A stretch of 37,316 bases of DNA from Chloroflexota bacterium (lineage in GTDB: Bacteria > Chloroflexota > Anaerolineae > Aggregatilineales > Phototrophicaceae), in NCBI GenBank assembly GCA_009840575.1, contig VXNO01000170.1:1-37316 (forward strand), given 5' to 3'. The notes below the pieces were generated by a model. The model was not told where the DNA came from and ran no database searches. It was given only the letters and a program-made list of their open reading frames with translations. This document shows, one piece after another, positions 23,491 to 32,741 of the stretch (the stretch's first letter is position 1; each line of letters begins with the position of its first letter). A program made the translations under genes and the position numbers.

Positions 23491-26192
23491 TCCGCAAGGA
23501 AGTTCCGCAGCACCAGATGCAATATACCGCCGTGGCGGTAGTAGTCGACTTCGACCGGCGTATCCAGGCGCACAGCCACTTCAAACTGCTTTTTTGCGCC
23601 GCTTGCGTCGGTGGCGGTCACCTTTAGAGTTTGCATGGGTTTAACAACATCCGTTATGGGAATGTCAAATGTCTCGTGCCCGGTCAAGCCCAGTGACGTA
23701 TACGACTCGCCCGCGGCGAATGTCAGCGGCAGCACGCCCATCATGACCAGGTTGCTGCGGTGGATGCGCTCGATGCTTTCGGCGATGACCGCTCTGATGC
23801 CCAGCAGCAAGGTGCCTTTTGCCGCCCAATCTCGCGATGAACCCATGCCATAGTCCTTGCCCGCGAGTACGATCAAGGGCGTGCCATCTTCTTTATAGCG
23901 CAGCGCCGCTTCGTAGATGGACATCTCTTCGCCGGTCGGCAGGAAATACGACCGGCCGCCTTCGCTGCCCGGCACCAGCAGGTTGCGCAGGCGCACATTG
24001 GCGAAGGTGCCGCGCGTCATCACCCGGTCGTTGCCGCGGCGCGAACCGAAGCTGTTGAAGTATTGCGGGCTGACATCGCGATCCAGCAGGTATTGCCCGG
24101 CCGGCCCATTAATCGCAATCGCGCCAGCCGGCGAAATATGGTCGGTAGTAACTGAATCACCGCCTTTGACCATGACACGCGCGCCCTCGATGGCGGTGAT
24201 CGGCGCTGGCTCCCGCGGCAGGTCGACGAAGAAGGGCGGCTCCTGGATGTAGGTGCTGGCTTTGTCCCAGGCATAGACCGGCGCATCGGCGCTGGGGATA
24301 GCGTTCCATTGTTCGTTGCCATCATAGACATCGGCGTATTGCTCTGCGTACATACCGGCGTCGAGGCTGTTCTGGACTGTGGCGAGGATCTCCGCCTGCG
24401 AGGGCCAGATATCGCGCAGGTAGACCGCCTCGCCCTGGCCATCCTGCCCCAGCGGCTCCTTATTCAGGTCGATATCGACTGTGCCCGCCAGAGCATAAGC
24501 CACGACCAGCGGCGGTGAAGCCAGGAAGTTGGCGCGGACATCGGGGCCAATGCGCCCGCCGAAGTTGCGATTGCCGCTCAATACCGACGCGGCGACCAGG
24601 TCGGATTCGTGAATGGCGGCGCGCACCGCCTCCGGCAAAGGGCCACTGTTGCCGATGCAGGTTGTGCAGCCATAACCGACGGTGTGAAAGCCCAGCGCCT
24701 CCAAATGTGGTGTCAAGCCGGCTTTGTCTAGGTATTCGGTAACGACTTTGGAGCCGGGCGCCAGGCTGGTCTTGACATAGGGCTTGCGGCGCAACCCCTT
24801 CAGCGCGGCACTCTTCGCCAGCAAGCCCGCCGCCACCATCACCGATGGATTGCTGGTATTCGTGCAGGAAGTAATCGCTGCGATGACCACGCTGCCATGT
24901 GTCAGCTCGGCGCTATCGCCGTTGCTCTGATAGCTGCCGCTGGCGTTTAATTGCTCGGCGTCGAGCGCGAAGCCCTGCGGGCCGAGCGGCGCAGCCAGTG
25001 TTTTCTTAAATGTTGGTTTCAGGTCTCGCACCAGGATGCGGTCTTGCGGGCGTAGCGGGCCCGCCACGCTGGCTTCGACTGCGCCCAGGTCGAGCTCCAG
25101 GCTGTCGTTGTAGACGGGGTCGGGCAGGCTGTCGCTGCGGAAGAGTCCTTGCTCCTTGCAATAGACTTCCACCAGGCTGACCAGGTCTTCGTCGCGGGCG
25201 GTGCGCCGCAGGTAGCTCAAGGTCTCGTCATCGACCGGGAAGAAACCGACTGTCGCGCCATATTCGGGCGCCATATTGGCGATGGTCGCGCGGTCGGGCA
25301 GGCTCATGCTGCTCAAGCCAGGACCATAGAACTCAACGAACTTGCCCACTACGCCCTTTGCGCGCAGCATCTGGGTTACGACCAGCACCAGGTCGGTGGC
25401 AGTCGCGCCTTCGGGCAATTCCCCGACCAGCTTGAAGCCGATGACTTCAGGCATGAGCATATAAATCGGCTGTCCGAGCATGGCGGCTTCGGCTTCTATC
25501 CCGCCGACGCCCCAGCCCAGCACGCCCAGCCCGTTGATCATGGTGGTATGGCTGTCTGTGCCGACCAGCGAATCGGGCAGCGCCACCACGCCATCGCCCT
25601 GCGCGTCTGTATTGAGCTGCACAACATTCGCCAGGTATTCCAGGTTGACCTGATGCACGATGCCGGTCGCTGGCGGCACGACCTTCAAGTTTTCGAAGGC
25701 TTTTTGCCCCCAGTGCAAAAACTCATAACGTTCGCGGTTGCGTATAAATTCCATCTCGGCATTGCGCAGGATGGCATCGGCGCTGCCAAAGACATCCACC
25801 TGCACGGAATGGTCGATGACCAGGTCGACCGGCACCTGCGGGTTGATCTTCTGTGGGTCGCCGCCCATTCGCTGCATGGCGCTGCGTAGCGCCGCCAGGT
25901 CAACCAGCGAAGGCACGCCGGTGAAATCTTGCAGGATCACGCGGGCGGGGCTGAAAGGGATTTCCACCGCTTGATGATTTTGCGCGTCCCAGCCTGCCAA
26001 ATTCACGACATCTTCAGCATGGAAATGCCGACCATCCTGGTTGCGCAGCGCGTTCTCCAGCAAGACCTTGATGCTGAAGGGCAAGCGGTCGCTAGTGCCG
26101 ATGCCGGCTTGACTCAGCCTGTCCAGCCGGTAGATTGCCGCGCTGTTGCCGGCGAAATGTATCGTGCTGCGAGCGCCGAATTCATCGTTCAT
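23487..26192 (-). CDS. acnA: Aconitate hydratase (AcnA/IRP-type)
   Basis: A 901-residue aconitase of the AcnA/IRP1 class. It has [20 protein letters not shown], the iron-sulfur ligand cysteines in TSCTNTSNP and [14 protein letters not shown], the swivel domain beginning near [12 protein letters not shown] and the active-site segment [16 protein letters not shown]. It interconverts citrate and isocitrate using a [4Fe-4S] cluster. It has a strong promoter and leads a two-gene operon with an MFS transporter (4-bp overlap). With citrate synthase and KorAB it is the third TCA-cycle enzyme encoded here. The N-terminus reads normally, with no truncation. Confidence 0.96.
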   Translation of the reverse strand: MNDEFGARSTIHFAGNSAAIYRLDRLSQAGIGTSDRLPFSIKVLLENALRNQDGRHFHAEDVVNLAGWDAQNHQAVEIPFSPARVILQDFTGVPSLVDLAALRSAMQRMGGDPQKINPQVPVDLVIDHSVQVDVFGSADAILRNAEMEFIRNRERYEFLHWGQKAFENLKVVPPATGIVHQVNLEYLANVVQLNTDAQGDGVVALPDSLVGTDSHTTMINGLGVLGWGVGGIEAEAAMLGQPIYMLMPEVIGFKLVGELPEGATATDLVLVVTQMLRAKGVVGKFVEFYGPGLSSMSLPDRATIANMAPEYGATVGFFPVDDETLSYLRRTARDEDLVSLVEVYCKEQGLFRSDSLPDPVYNDSLELDLGAVEASVAGPLRPQDRILVRDLKPTFKKTLAAPLGPQGFALDAEQLNASGSYQSNGDSAELTHGSVVIAAITSCTNTSNPSVMVAAGLLAKSAALKGLRRKPYVKTSLAPGSKVVTEYLDKAGLTPHLEALGFHTVGYGCTTCIGNSGPLPEAVRAAIHESDLVAASVLSGNRNFGGRIGPDVRANFLASPPLVVAYALAGTVDIDLNKEPLGQDGQGEAVYLRDIWPSQAEILATVQNSLDAGMYAEQYADVYDGNEQWNAIPSADAPVYAWDKASTYIQEPPFFVDLPREPAPITAIEGARVMVKGGDSVTTDHISPAGAIAINGPAGQYLLDRDVSPQYFNSFGSRRGNDRVMTRGTFANVRLRNLLVPGSEGGRSYFLPTGEEMSIYEAALRYKEDGTPLIVLAGKDYGMGSSRDWAAKGTLLLGIRAVIAESIERIHRSNLVMMGVLPLTFAAGESYTSLGLTGHETFDIPITDVVKPMQTLKVTATDASGAKKQFEVAVRLDTPVEVDYYRHGGILHLVLRNFLAE

Positions 26193-26237
26193 GTTGAAGA
26201 GCCTCTGCCGCTGCTGTACTTTAATCTGAATGCAGTC

Positions 26238-26266
26238 AGTGTAGCAGGCTTCTGCGCGCTTGTCAG
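26238..26266 (-). promoter_or_regulatory. Predicted promoter of acnA
   Basis: On the minus strand CTGACA (5/6), exactly 17 nt ending in TGC, then TACACT. Start is expected about 40 nt before the ATG. It is one of the best promoters in the window and lies divergent to the DsbA-like gene's promoter. Confidence 0.7.
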
Positions 26267-26291
26267 CCGGCTAGTTCACGCCGCGCCGCAA

Positions 26292-26320
26292 TTTACAAAG
26301 CGCCTCCGCTGGGCTAGACT
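26292..26320 (+). promoter_or_regulatory. Predicted promoter of the DsbA-like gene
   Basis: TTTACA (5/6), exactly 17 nt ending in GGGC, then TAGACT, about 46 nt before the preferred ATG at 26366. It is back to back with the acnA promoter. Confidence 0.65.
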
Positions 26321-26365
26321 GAAGCTCAGCAGCGTCCACAAAATCTGCAAGAGGTGCAGCCGCCT

Positions 26366-27274
26366 ATGGCAAAGAAGACATCCAGCCGCACGCGCGCCGC
26401 CCGTCAACGCCGTCAACGCCAGCGCCGCCAAAGCCGCAGCGCCCTGCTCATCGCCGCTATTATCATAGTGGCAGTGGTCGCCTTCGCCGTTTTTGTGGTG
26501 GCAAACCAGCCCGTGGATGCGCACATCCCCGACGATTTGTCGGCGGCTTATGACGGCATCCCTCGTTCCTATTCGCGCGATGGCTACCCGCAGTTGGGCG
26601 ATACCGAAGCGCCGGTTACCGTGGAAGAATATGCCAGTTTCGCTTGTCCCGGCTGCCAGCAATTCCACGAAGACAGCCTGGAATCGCTGTTGGAACGGGT
26701 GCGGGCGGGGCAGGCGCTCTTCACTTATGTGCCGATGCAAACCGGCAACGTGCCGAATGCGCAGGGCGCGGCGCGGGCGGCATTGTGCGCCGGGCAACAA
26801 GGCATGTTCTGGGAGATGCACGACCTGCTTTTTGACTGGCAGACGCGCTATGGCAACACGGCTTTTTCACAGAGTCGCTTGCTGGCTGGCGTGGAGGGCT
26901 TGGGTATGCGCGAGAGCCTCTTCACAGGCTGCTTCAACTCCAGCGCGATAACAGTGACCCTGAACGCGGCGCTAAACGAAGATGTATCCACAACGCCGAC
27001 CCTGCGCGTCAACGGCGTAACGTTAGAAGCCGAGCAGGGACTTCCCCCCACCGCGACCATCCTGCAAGCGATTGATGATGCCACACCCGACGACTGGGGC
27101 TTGCCGTCAGCCCCGCCCGCAATAGAACCCGCCGAAGCGCCGACCACAATCCCGACGGAAGCGCCAGCCGAGCCGACCGCCGCAGAAGCAGAGCAAGCTG
27201 ACGAAGCATCTAGCGAGCCGCCCGCCGCAGAAACGGGAGTAGCCGAAGAGGCAACACCAGCGCCTGAAGGCTAA
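26366..27274 (+). CDS. Membrane-anchored DsbA-like thiol-disulfide oxidoreductase
   Basis: A 302-residue protein with a very basic N-terminus ([12 protein letters not shown]), one TM anchor (about 26-46), and a thioredoxin-fold domain of the DsbA/Thioredoxin_4 type. The active site is CPGC (94-97) and the cis-proline region is [10 protein letters not shown]. The last 65 residues are Ala/Pro/Glu/Thr-rich and likely disordered. It should act outside the membrane in disulfide formation or isomerisation. The track starts at GTG 26354, but that codon lies in the GAGGTG ribosome-binding site of ATG 26366. Its stop shares CTAA with the convergent HIT gene. Confidence 0.9.
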   Translation: MAKKTSSRTRAARQRRQRQRRQSRSALLIAAIIIVAVVAFAVFVVANQPVDAHIPDDLSAAYDGIPRSYSRDGYPQLGDTEAPVTVEEYASFACPGCQQFHEDSLESLLERVRAGQALFTYVPMQTGNVPNAQGAARAALCAGQQGMFWEMHDLLFDWQTRYGNTAFSQSRLLAGVEGLGMRESLFTGCFNSSAITVTLNAALNEDVSTTPTLRVNGVTLEAEQGLPPTATILQAIDDATPDDWGLPSAPPAIEPAEAPTTIPTEAPAEPTAAEAEQADEASSEPPAAETGVAEEATPAPEG

Positions 27275-27636
27275 GTCGACCTTCTTTTCTTGGGGCGCGT
27301 CAGCATCGGTCCCAGGCTGCGGCCACCCACCAGGTGCATGTGCAGGTGGAAGACTTCTTGCCCGCCATGCTCATTGCAGTTGATGATTAACCGGTAGCCG
27401 TCCGCGGCGATGCCTTGCTCCGCGGCGATCTGCGCGCCGACCGAGATCATCCTGCCCAATGCCGCTTCGTCATCCGGCTCGACATCATTGGCGGTGGCGA
27501 TCTCCCGCTTGGGGATGATAAGGATGTGCACCGGCGCAGATGGCGCAATATCGTGAAATGCCAGCACCAGGTCATCTTCGTAGACAATATCTGCCGGGAT
27601 CTCACGGGCGATGATCTTTGAGAAGATACTGCTCAT
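27271..27636 (-). CDS. HIT family (histidine triad) nucleotide-binding protein
   Basis: A 121-residue HINT-type protein with the histidine triad His97-x-His99-x-His101 ([10 protein letters not shown]) and upstream His90. The N-terminal [20 protein letters not shown] and the [10 protein letters not shown] strand are typical. Such proteins hydrolyse nucleoside phosphoramidates or related adenylylated compounds. The C-terminus is extended by a basic tail (RPKKRRST). A GGAGG site precedes ATG 27636. Its stop codon overlaps the DsbA-like stop. Confidence 0.94.
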   Translation of the reverse strand: MSSIFSKIIAREIPADIVYEDDLVLAFHDIAPSAPVHILIIPKREIATANDVEPDDEAALGRMISVGAQIAAEQGIAADGYRLIINCNEHGGQEVFHLHMHLVGGRSLGPMLTRPKKRRST

Positions 27637-27695
27637 TGGCTGCCTCCGCTAGTGTTTGCTCGCCGAAGACTACATCAAGGATATATAGAATGCGT

Positions 27696-27770
27696 GTAGG
27701 GGCGAGGCGGCGACTCGCCCGTTGTGTGCCAAAGAATAATGATTCGGACGTGTCACCGTCGCGCCCCTAC
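27696..27770. repeat. GTAGGGGCG element with 9-bp terminal inverted repeats
   Basis: GTAGGGGCG at the left end is matched by CGCCCCTAC at the right, 75 bp overall. An inner hairpin, GGGCGAG/CTCGCCC, lies at 27700-27720. This is the longest member of the palindromic family seen at 220-247 and 19508-19532, and looks like a non-coding miniature element. It occupies most of the spacer between the HIT and FabG-type genes. Confidence 0.65.
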
Positions 27771-27795
27771 AACATGCATCTGTGACAAACCGACT

Positions 27796-28542
27796 TCACA
27801 TCACCATGCCGCCATCGACAACCAGAGTCTGCCCGGTGATATAGGCGGCGCGGTCGGATGCTAGAAATGCGACTGCCTGGGCGATGTCTTCGGGGCTGCC
27901 CATCCTGCCCAAAGGGATCGCCGCCAGCGCGCTCTGCTTCAGTTCGGGCGACAAGTCGGCGGTCATCGCCGTCTCCACAAAGCCGGGTGCCAGCGCATTG
28001 ACGCGGACGCCGCGGGAAGCCAACTCTTTCGCCAATGATTTCGTCAAGCCGATGATGCCGGCTTTGCTGGCGGCATAATTGGTCTGCCCGCCATTGCCAG
28101 AGATACCCACCACGCTGGTGATATTGACGATGCTGCCGCTGCGTCGGCGCATCATCAGGCGTGCCGCGGCTTTGCTGCAAAGCCAGCAACTGCGCAAGTT
28201 TGTGTCCAGCACAGCGTCAAAGTCGGCTGGCTTCATCAGCATGATGACATTGTCGCGCGTCATACCGGCGTTATTGACGAGGATATCCAGCCCACTCGTG
28301 AGCGCGCGCGCTTGTTTGAAGAGTTCCGCGACCTGCGCTTCATGGCTGGCATCGGCTTGCAGCGAATGCGCTACGCCACCCTGGCCTGCGATTTCCGCCA
28401 CGACTTCCGCCGCCGCCGCCGCGCTGCGATGATAGTTGACCAGCACAGTCGCGCCGCCCGCCGCCAATTCCAGGCAGATCGCCCGTCCGATGCCGCGCCC
28501 GCCACCTGTGACCAAGGCGGTTTTTCCTGCGAACTGTGCCAT
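27796..28542 (-). CDS. fabG: 3-oxoacyl-[acyl-carrier-protein] reductase (SDR family)
   Basis: A 248-residue classical short-chain dehydrogenase. It has the cofactor motif TGGGRGIGR (12-20), NNAG with following MTRDNVIMLM, a catalytic Ser in NITSVVG, and YAASK with the Tyr-Lys pair. The C-terminal VAFLASDRAAYITGQTLVVDGGM is typical of FabG. It reduces 3-oxoacyl-ACP with NADPH in fatty-acid synthesis. No other fab genes are adjacent, so another SDR role (for example hydroxyacyl-CoA metabolism) is possible. An AAGGG site precedes the ATG, and it appears to be monocistronic. Confidence 0.9.
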   Translation of the reverse strand: MAQFAGKTALVTGGGRGIGRAICLELAAGGATVLVNYHRSAAAAAEVVAEIAGQGGVAHSLQADASHEAQVAELFKQARALTSGLDILVNNAGMTRDNVIMLMKPADFDAVLDTNLRSCWLCSKAAARLMMRRRSGSIVNITSVVGISGNGGQTNYAASKAGIIGLTKSLAKELASRGVRVNALAPGFVETAMTADLSPELKQSALAAIPLGRMGSPEDIAQAVAFLASDRAAYITGQTLVVDGGMVM

Positions 28543-28595
28543 GCTGATTCCCTTCTAATTTGCTGCCATTTGCCATTGACGATACGCTAGCGGGC

Positions 28596-28606
28596 AGTCT
28601 AGCACC
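28596..28606 (-). promoter_or_regulatory. Predicted extended -10 promoter of the FabG-type gene
   Basis: On the minus strand GGTGCTAGACT, about 53 nt before the ATG at 28542. TGnTAGACT is the form also seen upstream of rnhA. No convincing -35 box. Confidence 0.45.
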
Positions 28607-28627
28607 TGCCTTTAGCGGCGGCTATGG

Positions 28628-30178
28628 TCATCCGCCCACCCAGCCGATGAGTTTGACCTGTCCGCGCAGGTCGCTGGTCAGGCTGGTCGCGCCGAAGCCA
28701 TTGGCGCTGGCGATGTAGATATCGTTACGCCCATCCACACGCGGATTGACGCCGTTAAAAGCCAGGTACTCGCCATCGGGCGAATACTTCGGCTCGCACA
28801 TGGTCGGCGGTGGGCTGCCATTCGCGATCGATTCAAAAGCGCCATTCTTGACACGCGCGCCATAAGGACAATTGCCGCCGCTGCCGCCAATCGCCAGCCG
28901 CCCGCCATTGGGCGACCAATCCGCCGCCATGCCATAACGCGGGAAAGCCAGGCTGCTGTCTTCCGCCACCAACGTGCCATCCGCCAGCAGCAGCGCGACG
29001 CGGTTGCCCGCGCCCGCCACCTGCGCCAAGACGCGAATCCCGCTGGGCGACCAGGCTTCGGACAAATAGCTGACTGCCGAATCGCCGGGGCTGCGCAGCT
29101 CGCGTACTTCGCCGCTATCGATATTTGCCTGCCAGATGCGCCGCTGTGGATTGAGCAAGTTAGTCGGGTCGCCACTGGAGAAAGCCAGCAGCGATTCGCT
29201 AATCCAGGTGGGCGCTTCGTGTGTCTTGACCTCGGACAAGCGGCTCGCTTCGCCGCTGTCAAGCTCATGCAAATAAATATGACCGCCATTCGGGGGTGGC
29301 TGGCTGCGCGCGTCGCAGGCATCGGGCTGGTTTGGGTCCCAACTGGGGCAATCGGCGCGGTCGGATACAAAAGCGATGAAACGCCCATCCGGCGACCAGC
29401 TGGGCCAAAACTCATGCGCCTCGCTGTGGCTGAGCCGCGTGCTGCTGCCGTCGCGGGTGTTGACCAGGAAGAGTTCCAGGTCAAAGCCCGCAGCGGCTGT
29501 CAGCGCCATTTGCCCCCCATCAGGCGAAAAACTTGGCTCAGAATAGATGCCACGCTGCAGCAAAGGAGCCTCGCCCGGCAGCGCCCGCGCGACCAGTCCC
29601 AGCCCCAGGTTGAGGATGTACAAGCCCGCCCGGCTCGGGTTCTCATCCGTCAGCGCGAAGGCCAAGGCATTGCCCTGTGGCGCCAGGAAGACATCCAGCA
29701 ATTGCGCCGATTCCACCTCGAGCACCGGGATACGGCTGAATGCGCGCGCTGGCGAGGCGAAGTAGACCGTCTGCAAGCCCGTAAAAGGCTGCGCCGTGGC
29801 GATATTGCCGATGCTCTGCTGCTGGTTGGCGCTGACAAATGCCACCAGCGGGCTGCTGATGCCGCCACGGATGCGCTCCGGCAGGTCAAGCAACTCCCAA
29901 TTATCGAAGACCAGCCGGGCGGATGGCGGCGGCGCAATGGTGGGCGTGGCGCTTGGCGGCGGCGGCGTGATGGTGGGCGTGAGCGTGGCAGTCGGTGTGA
30001 GTGTGGGGGGCGCGGTCGGCGTGAATGTGGCGGTGGGCGTATGGCTGGGGCTTGGAGTCGATGTCGCGGTGGCGGTGGGCGTGGCCGTCGGCTGGCTCAG
30101 CCCGCTGCATGCCCCCAGCCAGAGCAGGGCGAAGGCAAATCGCAGCCCGCGCAGCAGCGCCTTGACAGCTTGGCGCAT
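28628..30178 (-). CDS. Lipoprotein with Thr/Pro-rich linker and TolB/PD40-type beta-propeller
   Basis: A 516-residue exported protein. Residues 1-24 are a signal peptide with lipobox LGAC (Cys24). Residues 28-90 are a low-complexity Thr/Pro/Ser linker (TPTATPTATATSTPSPS and similar). The rest is a propeller with repeated blades: SFSPDGGQMAL, SWSPDGRFIAFVSD, WSPSGIRVLAQ, DWSPNGGRLAIGG and YSPDGEYLAFNG. These are PD40/WD40-like motifs as in TolB. It is probably anchored to the outside of the membrane; its binding partner is unknown. Its ATG overlaps the lon stop by one base (TGATG), suggesting co-transcription with lon. The linker DNA is made of imperfect hexanucleotide repeats. Confidence 0.87.
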   Translation of the reverse strand: MRQAVKALLRGLRFAFALLWLGACSGLSQPTATPTATATSTPSPSHTPTATFTPTAPPTLTPTATLTPTITPPPPSATPTIAPPPSARLVFDNWELLDLPERIRGGISSPLVAFVSANQQQSIGNIATAQPFTGLQTVYFASPARAFSRIPVLEVESAQLLDVFLAPQGNALAFALTDENPSRAGLYILNLGLGLVARALPGEAPLLQRGIYSEPSFSPDGGQMALTAAAGFDLELFLVNTRDGSSTRLSHSEAHEFWPSWSPDGRFIAFVSDRADCPSWDPNQPDACDARSQPPPNGGHIYLHELDSGEASRLSEVKTHEAPTWISESLLAFSSGDPTNLLNPQRRIWQANIDSGEVRELRSPGDSAVSYLSEAWSPSGIRVLAQVAGAGNRVALLLADGTLVAEDSSLAFPRYGMAADWSPNGGRLAIGGSGGNCPYGARVKNGAFESIANGSPPPTMCEPKYSPDGEYLAFNGVNPRVDGRNDIYIASANGFGATSLTSDLRGQVKLIGWVGG

Positions 30179-32577
30179 CAGTCCGGCGCGCCGGTCTCTG
30201 GCTGGCGCTCCTCCGCCGCCTGCAAAACCAGATCCAACGCTTGCCGCATATCGTCGACGAAGCGGATGCGCAGATCGCGCAGCACGGCTTTGGGCAGGTC
30301 ATGCAGGTCTTTGCGGTTGTCTTTGGGCAGGATGATCTGCGGGATGCCGCGGCGGCGCGCAGCCAGGGTTTTTTCCACGACGCCGCCCACCGGCAAGATC
30401 GCCCCGCGCAGGGTAATCTCGCCCGTCATGGCGATATCGGCGCTTGCCCGGCGCTCGGTGAATGCCGATATCAGCGCGGTCGTCAGGGTGATGCCCGCCG
30501 AAGGACCATCTTTGGGCACCGCGCCTTCGGGCATGTGAATGTGAATATCGACATTGTCGAAGCAGTCCGCGTTCAAGTTGAATTGCGCCGCCCGCGCCCG
30601 CAGGTAGCTCAAAGCAATGTGCGCCGACTCTTGCAACACATCGCCCAATTGCCCGGTCAGCATCATGTTGCCTTTGCCGGGCACCAACGTTACCTCGACT
30701 GTTTGGATCTCGCCGCCATTGGGCGTCCACACCAGCCCGCTGACGATGCCGACCGCGGCGCTGCGATTGACCTTGGAATCCAACACTTTGGGCGGTCCCA
30801 ACAGCTTCTCGATCGTGGCGGGCAGGATGCGGCGCGGATAAGCCTGTTCCGCCGCCAGCTTGTGCGCCGTCTTACGGCAGATTTTGGCGATTTCCCGCTC
30901 CAGGTTGCGCACGCCGCTTTCGTAGGTGTAGTGGCGGACGATATGCTGTAGCGCGCCTTGCGAAAAGCCGACGCCCGCCGCGGCGATGCCATTGGCTTCC
31001 AACTGCTTGGGGATCAAAAAACGCCGCGCGATCTCGATCTTTTCTTCTTCTGAATAGCCTTTGAACTCGATGACTTCCAGGCGATCTTCCAACGCCTCGG
31101 GGATGGCGTACAGGTCGTTGGCGGTGGTGATGAAAGTTACCTTGGATAGGTCGTAAGCGACTTCCAGATAATGATCAACGAAGTTGCTGTTCTGTTCGGG
31201 GTCGAGCAGTTCCAGCATGGCGGAGGCGGGGTCGCCGCGAAAATCGGAACTCATTTTGTCGATTTCGTCCAGCATGAAAACAGGGTTGATCGATTCAGCC
31301 CGTTCCATCTGTTGCAAGATGCGTCCTGGCATCGAGCCAATATAAGTGCGGCGATGCCCGCGTATCTCGGCTTCGTCGCGCACCCCGCCCAGGCTGATAC
31401 GCAAGAATTTGCAGCCCAGCGCATCGGCAATGCTCTTGCCCAGCGATGTCTTGCCGACGCCGGGCGGTCCAACAAAACACAAGATGGGGTTTTTCATTTT
31501 GTCGCCCGCCAGCTTGCGCACGGCGATATGCTCGATGATGCGCGCCTTGACCTTGTCCAAGCCATAATGCGCCCGCTCCAGGATGTTCTCAGCATGCGCC
31601 AAGTCCAGGTTTTCTTCGGTCATCACCTGCCAGGGCAGGGTTAGCAGCCTGTCCAGGTAGGTATGGATGACGCCTGATTCTGGCGACATAGGCGGGATGG
31701 CATTCAAGCGCGAGACTTCTTTGAGCGCTTTTTCCTGCGCTTCCGCTGGCAGGTTGGCGCTGTTGATGCGCTCAGTCAATGCAAGCGCCTCTTGCTGGAA
31801 GACATCGCCTTCGCCAAGCTCCTGCTGGATGATGCGCAGTTGTTCGCGCAGGTACATTTCACGCTGGTTGGCGGCGATCTCCTCTTGCAACCGGGAGTGT
31901 ATCTCATCACGAAACTCGCCATCGCGCAGCTCGGTGGACAAAACGATCGTCATCAGATCCAGCCGCTCCTGGATATTTGCCAGTTCCAACAGTTGCTGCA
32001 TCTCTTCGGCGGGCAGCGGCAAAATCGCCGCCAAGGCATCACAGAGCAAGCCAGGCTCTTTCAGCGACAGGATGTACTTGACGACGCCTTCCGATACGGT
32101 CTCGTGGAACTGGTTGCTCTGCTGGAAAAGCTCAAGCAGAAACTCGACTTGCTCGCGCGCATCCTCTGTGGCTGGCTTGTCAATATAGGGGCGGACGCGG
32201 GCGATGGGTCGGGTTTCATCATGCCGCAGCGATAGGATTTGCACGCGCCGCCGCCCTTGCGCCAGGACATACGCGCCTTCGTCAGCCATATCAATGACTT
32301 CGCCCAGTGCGATTTCTGTGCCGATGTGGTGTATATGCTCAAGCGCGTTTGGCTCCAGCGGGCTGTCGGATAGCTTGCAGACGATGACAGTCTGCCCACG
32401 CAGCCTGGCGAGCAGCGCGGATTCTTCAGAGGCTTGGGAAGTGAGCGGGATCATGCTCAATATATGCGGGAAGACGACCTGGTCAGGCAGCGCCAGCAAG
32501 GAGCGCTCAAAGGTGCCATCGCGCCGCAGCCGGGCATTGCGGACTTCCTTGAGCAGACGAGGCTTGTATTTTGGCAA
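30178..32577 (-). CDS. lon: Endopeptidase La (Lon protease, LonA type)
   Basis: A 799-residue LonA protease. The N-terminal substrate domain begins near RSLLALPDQVVFPHILSMIPL. It is followed by the coiled middle domain (MYLREQLRIIQQELGE), an AAA+ module with Walker A GPPGVGKTSLG, Walker B VFMLDEIDKM, and the C-terminal protease domain with catalytic Ser in KDGPSAGITL and a following Lys in LRGAILPVGGVVEKTLAARR. It is an ATP-dependent cytoplasmic quality-control protease. The track adds 87 residues up to 32838, but these read through the promoter. TTG 32577, 4 nt after AAAAAAGGGGG, is the likely start. Confidence 0.95.
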   Translation of the reverse strand: MPKYKPRLLKEVRNARLRRDGTFERSLLALPDQVVFPHILSMIPLTSQASEESALLARLRGQTVIVCKLSDSPLEPNALEHIHHIGTEIALGEVIDMADEGAYVLAQGRRRVQILSLRHDETRPIARVRPYIDKPATEDAREQVEFLLELFQQSNQFHETVSEGVVKYILSLKEPGLLCDALAAILPLPAEEMQQLLELANIQERLDLMTIVLSTELRDGEFRDEIHSRLQEEIAANQREMYLREQLRIIQQELGEGDVFQQEALALTERINSANLPAEAQEKALKEVSRLNAIPPMSPESGVIHTYLDRLLTLPWQVMTEENLDLAHAENILERAHYGLDKVKARIIEHIAVRKLAGDKMKNPILCFVGPPGVGKTSLGKSIADALGCKFLRISLGGVRDEAEIRGHRRTYIGSMPGRILQQMERAESINPVFMLDEIDKMSSDFRGDPASAMLELLDPEQNSNFVDHYLEVAYDLSKVTFITTANDLYAIPEALEDRLEVIEFKGYSEEEKIEIARRFLIPKQLEANGIAAAGVGFSQGALQHIVRHYTYESGVRNLEREIAKICRKTAHKLAAEQAYPRRILPATIEKLLGPPKVLDSKVNRSAAVGIVSGLVWTPNGGEIQTVEVTLVPGKGNMMLTGQLGDVLQESAHIALSYLRARAAQFNLNADCFDNVDIHIHMPEGAVPKDGPSAGITLTTALISAFTERRASADIAMTGEITLRGAILPVGGVVEKTLAARRRGIPQIILPKDNRKDLHDLPKAVLRDLRIRFVDDMRQALDLVLQAAEERQPETGAPD

Positions 32578-32611
32578 GTCGCCCCCTTTTTTGACTGCGC
32601 TAATGCAGATT

Positions 32612-32622
32612 ATTCTAGCACA
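32612..32622 (-). promoter_or_regulatory. Predicted extended -10 promoter of lon
   Basis: On the minus strand TGTGCTAGAAT, identical to the comF promoter core, about 35 nt before the TTG start. A TCTTTT at 17 nt upstream is a poor -35 box. No CIRCE or HAIR-type heat-shock operator is visible nearby. Confidence 0.55.
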
Positions 32623-32679
32623 GACAGGCAGGGCAAAAGAGGCAAAGCGCGATTGCCCTGGGCATGGCGCTGGGCGCAC

Positions 32680-32708
32680 TTGCGCGGGGTATTTTCCAAC
32701 AGTAGACT
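32680..32708 (+). promoter_or_regulatory. Possible promoter of the surface-protein/glycosyltransferase operon
   Basis: TTGCGC, 17 nt, then TAGACT, about 33 nt before ATG 32742 and divergent from the lon promoter. The -35 box is a weak match. Confidence 0.35.
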
Positions 32709-32741
32709 TGAGCCTGTCCAATCTTGACGAGACGACCGCAA

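Noticed and set aside
29940-30090. Repetitive GTGGGCGTG tract considered as a CRISPR or satellite array
   Set aside because: It is the coding sequence of the Thr/Pro linker; there are no spacers and no constant repeat length.
29219-30538. 439-codon plus-strand ORF spanning the TolB-like gene and the end of lon
   Set aside because: Shadow of two clear minus-strand genes; the product is Arg/Gly-rich without motifs and crosses a real gene boundary.
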